Assembly (NCBI GenBank): GCA_910577915.1
Contig: CAJTOM010000001.1
Coordinates: 1-64,000, forward strand
Length of the DNA stretch: 64,000 nucleotides
Reading direction: 5' to 3'
Source of the DNA: an uncultured Oscillospiraceae bacterium
GTDB taxonomy: Bacteria; Bacillota; Clostridia; Oscillospirales; Oscillospiraceae
The position numbers and the translations under genes are program-made. Shown piece after piece: positions 16,203 to 25,086 of this stretch (position 1 is the first letter of the stretch; every line of letters begins with the position of its first letter). Under the pieces are notes generated by a model. The model saw only the letters and a program-made list of their open reading frames with translations, searched no databases and was not told the DNA's origin.

Positions 16203-17783
16203 ATGGCGGAGGAGAAGAGAGGGCATCTGGACAAGGAGGCCGTGCTGCTGCTCAACAGGGGGCGGCGGGGACTGCGGCACCTGGTCTTCGGCCGCACGGC
16301 GGTGATCATCGCCCTGCTGGCCGCCCAGGCGGGCCTGCTGGCGGCGGGGTTTCTGCGGCTGGGGGAATATCTGGTCTACGGCGGGTCCCTGCTGCTGAGC
16401 CTGGTGATGGCCCTGGTGGTCATCAACCGGCCCGGCAACCCCGCCAAGAAGATCACCTGGATCTTCCTGATCATGCTGGTCCCCGTGTTCGCCATCCCCT
16501 TCTACATCTATGTGGACCGGGAGATCGGCCACCGGCTGGTCCGGCGGCGGCTGGAGGAGATCGGCCAGCAGACTGCCGGCTGCATCCCGCCCAGGCCGGA
16601 GGCCGCCGCGCGGCTGCGGGCGCACAGCCCCGGCGCAGCCCGGCTGGCGGCCTACCTGGAGCGCTGCAGCGGCCTGCCGGTCTTTGAGAACTCCCAGGCC
16701 GCTTACCTGCCCAGCGGCGAGGCGGCCTTCGAGCAGATGCTCGCCCAGCTGGAGACGGCCCGGAAGTTCATCTTCCTGGAGTTCTTCATTGTGGAGGAGG
16801 GCTACATGTGGGGCCGGATTCTCAGCGTGCTGGAGCGGAAGGCACGGGAGGGCGTGGAGGTCCGGGTGCTCTACGACGGGACCTGCGCCATCGGGAAGCT
16901 GCCCTACCGCTACCCCCGGCAGCTGGAGGAGCTGGGCATCCGCTGCCGGATGTACGCCCCCCTGCGCCCCCTGGTGTCCACTCACTACAACAACCGGGAC
17001 CACAGGAAAATCATGGTCATTGACGGCCGCGCGGCCTTCACCGGCGGTGTGAACCTGGCGGACGAGTATATCAACCGTGTGGACCTCCACGGCCACTGGA
17101 AGGACGTGGCCGTGCGCATCACCGGCGAGGCGGTGCAGGGCTTCACCCTGATGTTTCTGCAGATGTGGAACGTGGAGAGCTGGGAGCAGGAGGACTACGG
17201 CCGCTATCTGGCGGCCTCCGCCCCGGTGGAAGCCGCCGGCTGGGTCATCCCCTACGGCGACAGCCCCTTCGACCAGGAGAACGTGGGGGAGATGGTGTAC
17301 ATGGACATCCTCAACCGGGCGGAGAGCTATGTGCACATTATGACCCCCTATCTCATCATCGACCACGAGATGATCACCGCCCTGACCTTCGCCGCCAAGC
17401 GGGGGGTGGACGTGAAGCTGATCGTCCCCGCCCGGCCGGACAAGAAGACCGTTTTCGCGGTGACCCGCTCCTACTACCGGGAGCTCATTGAGGGCGGCGT
17501 CCGCATCTTTGAGTACACCCCCGGCTTTGTCCACGCCAAGATCTTTGTCAGCGACGGCGGCACCGCCGTGGTGGGCAGCATCAACCTGGACTACCGCAGC
17601 CTGTACCTCCACTTTGAGTGCGCCGCCCTCCTCTGCGGCGGCGCCGCCCCGGCGGAGGTGGAGGCGGACTTCCAGCAGACTCTCGCCAAATGCAGGGAGG
17701 TGACCCTGGAGGACTGCCGCCGGGACAGCCTTGGCCGCCGGCTGGTGGGATGGATCCTGCGGCCGCTGGCGACGCTGATGTAG
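16203..17783 (+). CDS. cls: Cardiolipin synthase
   Basis: A membrane-bound phospholipase-D-family enzyme of 526 aa that joins two phosphatidylglycerols to cardiolipin. Two helices (about residues 30-50 and 55-78) are followed by two PLD domains, each with an HKD motif: HRKIMVID with flanking TGGVN, and HAKIFVSD with GSINLDYRS. ATG 16203 follows GGGGAGAGGAGG at 7-8 bases; the frame is open further upstream but the promoter at 16140 excludes a longer protein. Length and domain order are standard. Confidence 0.93.
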   Translation: MAEEKRGHLDKEAVLLLNRGRRGLRHLVFGRTAVIIALLAAQAGLLAAGFLRLGEYLVYGGSLLLSLVMALVVINRPGNPAKKITWIFLIMLVPVFAIPFYIYVDREIGHRLVRRRLEEIGQQTAGCIPPRPEAAARLRAHSPGAARLAAYLERCSGLPVFENSQAAYLPSGEAAFEQMLAQLETARKFIFLEFFIVEEGYMWGRILSVLERKAREGVEVRVLYDGTCAIGKLPYRYPRQLEELGIRCRMYAPLRPLVSTHYNNRDHRKIMVIDGRAAFTGGVNLADEYINRVDLHGHWKDVAVRITGEAVQGFTLMFLQMWNVESWEQEDYGRYLAASAPVEAAGWVIPYGDSPFDQENVGEMVYMDILNRAESYVHIMTPYLIIDHEMITALTFAAKRGVDVKLIVPARPDKKTVFAVTRSYYRELIEGGVRIFEYTPGFVHAKIFVSDGGTAVVGSINLDYRSLYLHFECAALLCGGAAPAEVEADFQQTLAKCREVTLEDCRRDSLGRRLVGWILRPLATLM

Positions 17784-17873
17784 GCGGGCCCCTCGCGGAG
17801 CGCGCCGCCCTGCCGGCCTGTTTCAAAAGAATTTACCCTTGCGCCGCGAAGCGGCGCAAAGAAAGGACCCCCA

Positions 17874-18662
17874 ATGGACGCATTCAACCATCATATCTCC
17901 CGCGCCGCCGAGGCCGCCAAGGCCAACGAGTACCTGTACCAGGTGCTGGACATCGGACAGGCCATGCTGCAGAGCGGCGGGGAGGTGAGCCGGGTGGAGG
18001 ACAGCATCCGCCGGCTGTGCGCCGCCTTCGGCGCGGAGCGGGCGGACGTGTTTACCATCACCTCCAGCATCGTCGTCACCATCTACGCCCACCACTTTGG
18101 GGCTGTGACCCAGACCAGGCGGATCACCGGCACCCAGTACGACCTCCACCGGCTGGAGCTGCTCAACCAGCTCAGCCGGCGCATCTGCGCCCAGCACCTC
18201 ACGCCGGAGGAGACCGGGCGGGCCCTGGCCGCCATCCAGGCTGCGCCTCAGTACAGCTTTGGCACCCAGCTGTTCACCTACGCCCTCATCTCCGCCTCCT
18301 TCACCATCTTCTTCGGGGGCAGCAGCCTGGACGCCCTGGCCGCCGGGGCCATCGGCATTGTGCTCAAATACCTGGACCGGATCATCCGGCAAACGGAGGC
18401 CAACGCCTTCCTCTCCGCCCTGCTCTGCTCCTGCCTGGGCGGCCTGCTGGCGGGGCTGGCAGTCAGAAGCGGCCTGGGGGAGAACGCGGATATGATCAGC
18501 ATCGGCAACATCATGCTCCTCATCCCCGGCATCCCCATGACCAACTCCCTGCGGGACATGTTCAGCGGCAACACCATCTCCGGCCTGATGCGCTTTATTG
18601 AGGCCGTCCTGCTGGCGCTGGTAATTGCCTGCGGCTTCGCCCTGGTGGCGGGGCTGCTGTGA
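17874..18662 (+). CDS. Threonine/serine exporter, ThrE N-terminal-type subunit
   Basis: A 262-aa protein of the DUF1212/ThrE family. The cytosolic part (about 20-115) carries the family pattern GQAMLQSGGEVSRVEDSI and is followed by five hydrophobic helices with LLIPGIPMTNSLRDMFSGN near the end. In Firmicutes the ThrE exporter is often split into this long subunit and a short membrane subunit, which is the next gene, 16 bases away. Substrates are inferred from the family (L-threonine, L-serine). The start follows AAGAAAGGACCCCCA. Confidence 0.87.
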   Translation: MDAFNHHISRAAEAAKANEYLYQVLDIGQAMLQSGGEVSRVEDSIRRLCAAFGAERADVFTITSSIVVTIYAHHFGAVTQTRRITGTQYDLHRLELLNQLSRRICAQHLTPEETGRALAAIQAAPQYSFGTQLFTYALISASFTIFFGGSSLDALAAGAIGIVLKYLDRIIRQTEANAFLSALLCSCLGGLLAGLAVRSGLGENADMISIGNIMLLIPGIPMTNSLRDMFSGNTISGLMRFIEAVLLALVIACGFALVAGLL

Positions 18663-18678
18663 AACAGGAGGTGTGCTT

Positions 18679-19149
18679 ATGATGTATTATGCCGTACAGC
18701 TGGCTTCCGCCTTCGCCGGGTCCCTGGGCTTCGCCCTGCTGTTCCACGTGCGGCGGGAGAAACTGCTGCTGGCCAGCCTGGGCGGGCTGCTGGCCTGGGG
18801 CGTCTACCTGCTGATGGGCGGGGTCTCCGATCAGGACGTGGTGCGCTACTTCGCGGCCTCCGTGGTGCTGACGGTCTACGCCGAGGTACTGGCCCGGCTG
18901 GTCAAGTGCCCCGCCACCCTCTTTCTGGTCACCGCCTCCGTCCCCCTCATCCCCGGCGGCTCCTTGTACCGCACCATGCAGTATTTTATGGAGAACAACC
19001 TGGACGCCTTCTCTACCCAGGCCCTCACTACCGTCCTGCTGGCGGTGTCCATCGCCGTGGGGATGCTCTTCCCGACGTCTATTTTTCAGCTGATTCGCCG
19101 GCTGCGCCTGATTCCGGCCAGCGAGAAGCCCTGGCGGAAGAAGGGGTGA
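18679..19149 (+). CDS. Threonine/serine exporter, short membrane subunit
   Basis: A 156-aa membrane protein with about five helices, matching the DUF3815/ThrE C-terminal type, with the conserved PLIPGGSLYRTMQY stretch near residues 92-105. It follows its partner by 16 bases with AACAGGAGG as RBS. Two ATGs stand side by side (18679 and 18682); either can be the start. Together the pair forms a split ThrE transporter. Confidence 0.85.
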   Translation: MMYYAVQLASAFAGSLGFALLFHVRREKLLLASLGGLLAWGVYLLMGGVSDQDVVRYFAASVVLTVYAEVLARLVKCPATLFLVTASVPLIPGGSLYRTMQYFMENNLDAFSTQALTTVLLAVSIAVGMLFPTSIFQLIRRLRLIPASEKPWRKKG

Positions 19150-19183
19150 GGGAAATAAATTTGGCGGCTTTGGAAAGTTTCTC

Positions 19184-19212
19184 TTTACAACGGGGACTTT
19201 TTCTGCTATACT
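19184..19212 (+). promoter_or_regulatory. Promoter upstream of tRNA-Arg
   Basis: TTTACA (19184-19189), a 17-bp spacer and TATACT (19207-19212). The mature tRNA begins 97 bases later, so the primary transcript has a leader of about 90 nt that must be processed. Confidence 0.75.
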
Positions 19213-19308
19213 AGAGGCCGTCGACGAGGTGGAGGGAGAAGCGGCGCGCTTTTTAGCGGCTGTTTTTTCGGGACCGCGGGCGGCGGAAAAGTTCATATTG
19301 TCAGGTAT

Positions 19309-19385
19309 GCGCCCGTGGCGCAGTTGGATAGCGCGTGTGACTCCGACTCACAAGGCCGCTGGTTCGAATCCAGTCGGGCGTACCA
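19309..19385 (+). tRNA. tRNA-Arg (anticodon CCG)
   Basis: A 77-nt cloverleaf with encoded CCA. The acceptor GCGCCCG pairs with CGGGCGT (one G-T pair), the anticodon arm TGTGA-CTCCGAC-TCACA gives anticodon CCG, and the T-arm is CTGGTTCGAATCCAG. This tRNA reads CGG codons, frequent in this GC-rich genome. Confidence 0.96.
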
Positions 19386-19424
19386 GAAACCCGCATAAAC
19401 AATTTGTTTATGCGGGTTTCTCCT
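19386..19424 (+). terminator. Terminator of tRNA-Arg
   Basis: A perfect 16-bp stem (GAAACCCGCATAAACA with its complement) and a 3-nt loop directly after the CCA end; TCTCCTG follows. Confidence 0.85.
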
Positions 19425-19536
19425 GTCTAAAAGAAGAACTGCGCCTGCTCCCGGAACAACTCGCCGTGTACCGGGGCAGGCGCAGTATTTTATTGCGTGT
19501 ATGCTGGCCCTTATAAGGTGAATTTCACAGCGCTGG

Positions 19537-22500
19537 CTATTTGCTATAATAGGCGGTGAACTCCCGCAGCGTCGGGTTTCCATCTTTGTCTGTCTCAATC
19601 CGGAAAGCCTTTGCTGTACAGGCCGACGGGATGAATTTTACAGCGTTGGCGATCTGCAGCGCCGTGTAGTCTGTCCCCAGAGCGGCGTTGATCTCTTTTG
19701 CCGTCATGGGAAGAATGCTCAGCACCCCTTCGATCTTTTGCGCTTTCGCGGCTACATCCCCGCTGGCACTCCTGCTGGCACTCTTGCTGGCGCTCTTGCT
19801 GCCTCCAAGCAGTGCAGGGGGCAGGGGAAGGCGGTGCTTTTCCAGGGTTTCCTCCGCCTTCTTTCGAGCCTCTCGTTTCAGGCCTTCCAGCTTCTGTTCG
19901 GCCTCTCTGCTCTCTCTTGTAAACTGGGCAATCTGCTCCCTCACCGCCCTTTTCTCGGAAAAGCTGAAGAGTCCCAGCTGCCTCAGTCTCTGCTCCGCGA
20001 GGCTTTTCTCCTGCGCAATGCGCTGGACCTCGGCCTTCTGCTTGGCAATCGTCTCTTTTCCCGCTTCAATGGATTTCTGAACATCTGCCTTCATGACGTC
20101 CACCGCTTTTCGATAGGCGGCCTCCTGCTCCTTCTGCCTCTGTTTTTCCGCATCCACGACAGAGCTGGCGGTGGGTTTGGCGGTGGATGCGGGTGAGGCC
20201 TTCGGCGAGGGCGCAGCGCTGCCGTCCCCGCCGCCCAACAGATCGGACAGGTCAATGCTGACGCGGAAACGGGCCTCCTCCCCCGCCTTGGGTTCGATCT
20301 CCTCCATGCGGAAGCCCGGCTCACTGGCGAGGGTCCTGGACGCAGGGGCTTTCGGCCCGGAGGGTTTGGCGTTCTTGGCGTTCAGGTAATAAGCGGTATA
20401 GTCCTTTTCCGTGTTCACACCGCCTGTGGAGATCCGCCGTTTCACGGTGGTTGTGCCGGCGCCCGAAATCAGCTTTACAGCGGCAGCGACCTGGAGGGCG
20501 GTATAGTCTGTGCCCAGGGCGGCGTTGATCTCCGCAGCGGTCAGGGGGACATCCGACAGGACCGGCTCAATGATCCTGGCGCGGGCGGCCGTTTCTTCGC
20601 TGGCCTTCTGTACGGTGGGCGCGGGCTGGGGCGCGGGTTTTGATGCAGGCTTAGGTGCGGGTTTTGATGCAGGCTTAGGTGCGGGTTTGGGTGCGGGCTT
20701 GGGCGCGGACTTCGGGGCGGGCTTGGGCGCAGGCTTCGGGGCTGGCGGCGTGCGGCCCTCCAGGGCGGCCATCAGGTCCGCCTCCCGGATGATCTTGATG
20801 TCCTTCCCCTTGGCCCGCTGTTCCTGGACCCGCTCGATCTTCCGCTCTCCAAAACCTCCAAGCGCGCCAATGACCAGATAGTTGGTCTTTCCGCTGACGG
20901 AGCCGGTGCAGCGTCCTCCCTTGGCCTCGATCAGGCGCTTCACCGCGTCCCGGTCCTCTGGGCTTTTCTCAAAGTCGCCGGTGAGGACGAAGGCGCTGCC
21001 GGAGACTGTGACGGAGGACACGCGGTCAAAGGGCACTTTAGCCAGTTTCGCCTGGTACTCTTCATCGGCCCCCTCTTCCCCGCCGGGATTTTCATTCTCC
21101 AGGCCAGCCAGGCAGGGTCCTCCATCCTCGAAGATGTCCGGGATGTCCACAGCCCGGAAAATCAGGGCGGGCCCGGAAACCACCGGGGCGGGGTCGCCGT
21201 TGTAGGCCCGGAGGATTTCCAGAAGCCGCTTGAAATAGTTCTCCGCGTCGGGAACGCTGGCCTTGAGCCGGGTGTCGATCAGAAGGGAGAACTGCCCCGG
21301 CGTTTCCTCATCCGCCTTGAACCAGAACAGGTGATAGGCCGCCAGGTGGAACAGCGCCGTGCCAGTGAGGTCCGCGCCGTCCAGGAAGTTCCGCAGGCCC
21401 GTTCCCAGCTTCGCCGCCGGGACCCGGAGGCGCTCGTCCTGCTCGCATTCGTTGACGAGGGCCTGCACAGCCTTTCCGATCTCCTCCAGATGGTCCTTGA
21501 CATCCGGGTATTCCTCCATCTTTTCGGTATTGAGGTGAATCCCGGTGAACACATGGTGCGTCCCGTCCCAGGAGAAGGTCCCGTCGGGGAAGAACAGCAC
21601 ATCCTGGTTGAAAAGCTGCACGGCCTTCAGCGCGTCCATGCGCCCGTCGGATCCGGCGAAGCGCCCCAGGGCCCTGCGGCTAGCGTCCTCCAGCAGTTTT
21701 TCGCTGCCGCCGGTGTACCGGAAGCCCTTGAGATAGGTCTCCAGAATCCCGGTGTGGGTCTTGCTGTAGTCCGGGCCCAGTCCCGCCTTTTTGCCCACAT
21801 ACTGGCCGGCGTAGAGGAAGTTCTTTGTAAAGACATAGTAGCGGAAATTCATATCCACGTCGCTGTCGTCCAGGAGCTCATAGCAGATGTAGTGGTCCGG
21901 ACTCCGGGCGGCCCGGGTGGTTTTTCCCACTGTCGTCTGCCCGGCGCTGCTGGAGTCGCTTATGCTCATCGCCTGTAACATCAGCTCCACTTCCTTTTCC
22001 CCATCGGCGGTGTCCAGGGGCGCATGGATGTTCACGATGGGGGCCCCGGTCTGGAGGGTCAGGGCTATGGCGGAGTAGTCCCAGAAATTCTCGGCGTCAA
22101 AGGGGATCTCCTGGGGAACGGCGGTGAAATACCGGGTCTCGGGATTCTCAGTACGGGTGTAATGGAGGCCCTTGGGGATGGTGACGGTGAACTCCCCCGC
22201 CTCCACCTGCTCCCCGGCGGCGAAGTCCAGGCCCTGGACGGCGGCGGGGAAGAGCTCCTCGGGCGTTTTCCCCAGGAGGTCGGAGAGGCTGGGCGGGGCG
22301 GTGAATTGCAGGGCATAGAGCAGGGGGAAGATCTCCCTTTTCAGGATGTCCCCGCGCCTGTCCTCGTCCGGGATGTCCAGGCCCGCCAGGTAGTAGCGCA
22401 TCTGGGGATAGTCCACCACACCGATGAGCAGGTGGCTGACCGTGATGTGGAAGCCCATGACCCGCATCCTCTGGTGGACCACGCACAAGGTCACATCTCC

Positions 22501-22929
22501 CCTGGTGACAGGCTTTTCATAGGACCCGCCGGCTTGGGCGGTGGAGAAATTGGCCTGAAAGGTCAGGCCGCCCTCCCCCTCCTCCGTGCCGAAGGTGTAG
22601 CGGTCCTCGTCGCTCTCGCTCTGGTCCTCTGTGAGGTTTCGGGCAACGTCCTCCATGCTCTCCTCCACCGCCTTGGCGGCTTTGGCCCGGGGGGCCTCAA
22701 TGGTTCCGCTGAAGATGCTGCGGAGGTTATTGAGCTTCCACGCTGTCTCCGCCTCGTCGTCCAGCTCGAAGGGGCCGTCCCGGTAGAGTTTCGGGGAGGT
22801 CCGGGGCTTGAGGAGATTCATGCTGCCGTCCTCGTCCCTGGCGTAGGCGACGCCGAAGGGCAGGTGCAGCCTCAGTCCGGGAAACAGCTCCAATTCTTTG
22901 CCTTTGGGGGGTACTCCGTTCACTTGCAT
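19537..22929 (-). CDS. 1130-aa BRCT/coiled-coil protein with two matching HTH-like repeats
   Basis: I do not recognise the full protein. Residues 1 to about 620 show no familiar domain (beta-rich, acidic stretches near 90-125). About 632-722 is a convincing BRCT domain (AFVLTGDFEKSPEDRDAVKR, KGGRCTGSVSGKTNYLVIG) as in DNA ligase LigA. A Pro/Lys linker of APKP repeats follows (about 724-770). Two copies of one small HTH-like domain (about 782-848 and 1062-1130, both with TA[AK]EINAALGTDYTALQ) flank a Lys/Glu coiled coil (about 920-1030). The start has AAAGGATGG. It is divergent from the kinase gene and has one of the shared dyad promoters. DNA or phosphoprotein binding is inferred. Confidence 0.75.
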   Translation of the reverse strand: MQVNGVPPKGKELELFPGLRLHLPFGVAYARDEDGSMNLLKPRTSPKLYRDGPFELDDEAETAWKLNNLRSIFSGTIEAPRAKAAKAVEESMEDVARNLTEDQSESDEDRYTFGTEEGEGGLTFQANFSTAQAGGSYEKPVTRGDVTLCVVHQRMRVMGFHITVSHLLIGVVDYPQMRYYLAGLDIPDEDRRGDILKREIFPLLYALQFTAPPSLSDLLGKTPEELFPAAVQGLDFAAGEQVEAGEFTVTIPKGLHYTRTENPETRYFTAVPQEIPFDAENFWDYSAIALTLQTGAPIVNIHAPLDTADGEKEVELMLQAMSISDSSSAGQTTVGKTTRAARSPDHYICYELLDDSDVDMNFRYYVFTKNFLYAGQYVGKKAGLGPDYSKTHTGILETYLKGFRYTGGSEKLLEDASRRALGRFAGSDGRMDALKAVQLFNQDVLFFPDGTFSWDGTHHVFTGIHLNTEKMEEYPDVKDHLEEIGKAVQALVNECEQDERLRVPAAKLGTGLRNFLDGADLTGTALFHLAAYHLFWFKADEETPGQFSLLIDTRLKASVPDAENYFKRLLEILRAYNGDPAPVVSGPALIFRAVDIPDIFEDGGPCLAGLENENPGGEEGADEEYQAKLAKVPFDRVSSVTVSGSAFVLTGDFEKSPEDRDAVKRLIEAKGGRCTGSVSGKTNYLVIGALGGFGERKIERVQEQRAKGKDIKIIREADLMAALEGRTPPAPKPAPKPAPKSAPKPAPKPAPKPASKPAPKPASKPAPQPAPTVQKASEETAARARIIEPVLSDVPLTAAEINAALGTDYTALQVAAAVKLISGAGTTTVKRRISTGGVNTEKDYTAYYLNAKNAKPSGPKAPASRTLASEPGFRMEEIEPKAGEEARFRVSIDLSDLLGGGDGSAAPSPKASPASTAKPTASSVVDAEKQRQKEQEAAYRKAVDVMKADVQKSIEAGKETIAKQKAEVQRIAQEKSLAEQRLRQLGLFSFSEKRAVREQIAQFTRESREAEQKLEGLKREARKKAEETLEKHRLPLPPALLGGSKSASKSASRSASGDVAAKAQKIEGVLSILPMTAKEINAALGTDYTALQIANAVKFIPSACTAKAFRIETDKDGNPTLREFTAYYSK
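20610..20755 (-). repeat. APKP/ASKP coding repeat (linker)
   Basis: Short in-frame repeats encode alternating Ala-Pro-Lys-Pro units between the BRCT domain and the first HTH-like domain of the 1130-aa protein. Such linkers are flexible and prone to length change by slippage. Confidence 0.8.
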
Positions 22930-22987
22930 GGTTCTGCCATCCTTTCTTTATATTGCCTGGCTTGGAAATGCGGCCGGTATCTTTTTT

Positions 22988-23034
22988 ACCATACCAGACG
23001 GAGGCAGAGAAAACCATATGCAGGCTGCATAGGG
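22988..23034 (-). promoter_or_regulatory. Dyad-controlled promoter of the BRCT gene (site 1)
   Basis: On the minus strand: the dyad TATGCA-N3-TGCATA, flanked by CCC and TGG (complement of 23014-23034), then exactly 20 bases, then TATGGT as the -10 box (complement of 22988-22993). The -35 position has no TTGACA. The dyad centre lies near -42, where class II activators bind. The same arrangement occurs at 25598-25644 and 25662-25708. Confidence 0.7.
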
Positions 23035-23061
23035 TCTGCGTTTTTTAGGAGGCGGTCTTTT

Positions 23062-23760
23062 ATTTACGCTTGGCTCTCCAGCGTCATTGCGCAGGAATTT
23101 GAAGAGGTCCGCCCCCTGAAGGAGGATTCGCGGGGCGGCGTGTTTCTCCTCCGCCACAAAAAGTCGGGGCGGCTGTTCGTTTTTCACCGCTTCCTTGGCA
23201 GCGGAGAGGTCTACCGAAAGCTTATGCGCTACGCCTGCCGGAACCTCCCGGAAATCCTGGAGGCGGCGGAGCAGGATGGCCAGGTCCTGGTGCTGGAGGA
23301 ATTCATCCAGGGGGATACCCTGGATTCTCTTTTGCGCGTCTCCTGGTTTTCTCCGGAGCAGACCCGGGACATCGCCCTCCAGCTCTGCCAGGCCCTGCGG
23401 GTGCTGCACTCCATCGGCGCGGTCCACCGGGACGTGAAACCGGAAAACGTCATCCTCCGGGGGCAGGATGCGGTGCTGATCGACTTTGACGCCGCCCGGC
23501 TGCACAAGCCGGCCCGCAAAAACGACACCGTGGTGCTGGGCACCACCGGCTTCGCCGCGCCGGAGCAGTACGGCCTCTGCCAGTCCGACGCCAGGGCGGA
23601 TATTTACTCCCTGGGCGTTTTGATAAACCTCATGCTCACCGGGGAGCATCCCTCCCGGAATCTGGCGGAGGGCCGCCTGGGCCGGGTGGTCCAGCGGTGC
23701 ACCCAGATAAGCCCGGAGAAGCGCTATCGAAGCGTAACCCATCTGATGGAGGCGATTTGA
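23062..23760 (+). CDS. Small Ser/Thr protein kinase, apparent ATT start
   Basis: An eukaryote-like kinase of about 232 aa. It shows the catalytic loop HRDVKPEN (His122-Asn129), IDFDAAR in place of DFG (Asp141), the APE-like FAAPEQYG, and DIYSLGVLINLMLTGEHP. The N-lobe is poor: the glycine loop is SRGGVFLL and the VAIK Lys position reads FVFHR, so the ATP-anchoring Lys is not evident. No ATG, GTG or TTG exists in frame before residue 55. AGGAGG at 23047-23052 lies nine bases before an ATT at 23062, the likely start. There is no membrane segment. The next gene starts two bases after the stop. Confidence 0.7.
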   Translation: MYAWLSSVIAQEFEEVRPLKEDSRGGVFLLRHKKSGRLFVFHRFLGSGEVYRKLMRYACRNLPEILEAAEQDGQVLVLEEFIQGDTLDSLLRVSWFSPEQTRDIALQLCQALRVLHSIGAVHRDVKPENVILRGQDAVLIDFDAARLHKPARKNDTVVLGTTGFAAPEQYGLCQSDARADIYSLGVLINLMLTGEHPSRNLAEGRLGRVVQRCTQISPEKRYRSVTHLMEAI

Positions 23761-23762
23761 CC

Positions 23763-25031
23763 ATGAAAGCCTGTCCCCACTGCGGCGCTGTCCTCCCAGA
23801 CGAGGCGTCCTTCTGTCCAAGCTGCGCCAGGAGAGTCGTCATCCGTGAAAAGGTCCGGCGCTACAGGCGTCTGCCCGCAAAGGCGGCGCATGTTCTTCTT
23901 GCGGTTCTGGCGGCCGTCCTGCTGGCGGCGCTTATCTGGTACTTCCTGCCCAAGACCTATGACAACGGAACCGCCGAGGCCTTTTATGACAGCAACGGCC
24001 GGACCTACCAGCTCTGCATCGCCTGGGCCGATACGCCCGCGCTGCCCTTCAGCGACCGGTACACCTCCTCGCCGGTGTCCTTTGACGGCCGGTACCCCTC
24101 CCTGCTCTTTATCAATGACGCGGACACCGGGGAGGACGCCGCCGCAGAATTTCTGCCCCAGGTGAAACGCATCACCGCCGCATTTACCGGCCTCAACCCG
24201 GAAGACGCCATGGAGGACATGCGGCTCTCCTGCACCGACCCCGCCCGGAAGACGGACTATGTTCCCAACGCCGCCAGCATCACGTTTGTGGATTTTTGCC
24301 TCTGGAACACCGGGGACTACGACGCGCAGCTTCTGTTCACGGTACATATGAAAAACGGCGACGCCATCCGGGTCCGGCAGACCCACCATTTTCACGCCTC
24401 CCCGACCTATACCTATACCCCGGAGGACGCCCCTATGGGCACAACGGAGGAGCTCCAGTCCCTGCTGGAGGAGATTGGCCGCACGGCGGAGTCCGACGCG
24501 GAGATCAACATCTATCTCCCCCCTGTGACCTATGAGGGGGAGCTGGTGCTGAACCGCCTGGCGGTGAACCTCTGCGGCAGTGTCGGCCAGGCGGGCGAGC
24601 GCACCACCTTCACCGGCCCCGTCCACCTCGCCTATTCCAGCGGCACGGTCTCCTTCTTCGAGAACATTGATTTCATGGGAAGCGGCGGCGGTACAGGCGT
24701 CTCCGTCCTGTCCCGCCTTCATCTGACGAACTGCCGCCTCTCCGGGTGGGATACCGCCGTTTTCTGCGCGGAGAGCGCATGGGTCAACACGGACCAGTGT
24801 ACCTTCTCGGACAACGGCGTCGGCCTCCACATCAATAACGCGGAGTCCAACATCTCGGACAGCCAGTTTGAAGGCAACACCTTCCAAAACAACCAGACCG
24901 CCGTCCTGCTGGAGCAGATGGGCGTGGAGACGCCCCTGAAATTTCCCGGCACCCTCTTCACCGGCAACGGCACGGACATCGACAACCGCTGCGGCCAGGA
25001 GCTGGAGCTGGAGCGGACAATTTTTCAATAG
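23763..25031 (+). CDS. Zinc-ribbon membrane protein with beta-helix-like C-terminus
   Basis: I do not recognise the family. The 422-aa product starts with a zinc ribbon (CPHCG near 4-8, CPSCA near 21-25), then a basic stretch, one transmembrane helix (about 42-62), and a long outer part. Residues about 250-420 have repeating short beta strands with Asn/Gly turns (LTNCRLSGWDTAVFCAES, SNISDSQFEGNTFQNN), as in right-handed beta-helix proteins. It starts two bases after the kinase stop with GGAGGCG upstream, so the two are coupled. It could be a sensor or phosphorylation target of the kinase; this is inference. Confidence 0.65.
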   Translation: MKACPHCGAVLPDEASFCPSCARRVVIREKVRRYRRLPAKAAHVLLAVLAAVLLAALIWYFLPKTYDNGTAEAFYDSNGRTYQLCIAWADTPALPFSDRYTSSPVSFDGRYPSLLFINDADTGEDAAAEFLPQVKRITAAFTGLNPEDAMEDMRLSCTDPARKTDYVPNAASITFVDFCLWNTGDYDAQLLFTVHMKNGDAIRVRQTHHFHASPTYTYTPEDAPMGTTEELQSLLEEIGRTAESDAEINIYLPPVTYEGELVLNRLAVNLCGSVGQAGERTTFTGPVHLAYSSGTVSFFENIDFMGSGGGTGVSVLSRLHLTNCRLSGWDTAVFCAESAWVNTDQCTFSDNGVGLHINNAESNISDSQFEGNTFQNNQTAVLLEQMGVETPLKFPGTLFTGNGTDIDNRCGQELELERTIFQ

Positions 25032-25040
25032 CCCGCATAC

Positions 25041-25086
25041 GAACGTCCCCAGGCGCTCCAACGGCGTCCGGGGACGTTCCTTTTTA
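25041..25086 (+). terminator. Terminator of the kinase operon
   Basis: Arms GAACGTCCCC (25041-25050) and GGGGACGTTC (25070-25079) with CTTTTTT after them. It lies between convergent genes. Confidence 0.88.

Noticed and set aside
20610..20755. Short regular repeats that could suggest a CRISPR array
   Set aside because: The units are in-frame codons for Ala-Pro-Lys-Pro, have no spacers and lie inside a long coding gene. No CRISPR array or cas gene was seen.
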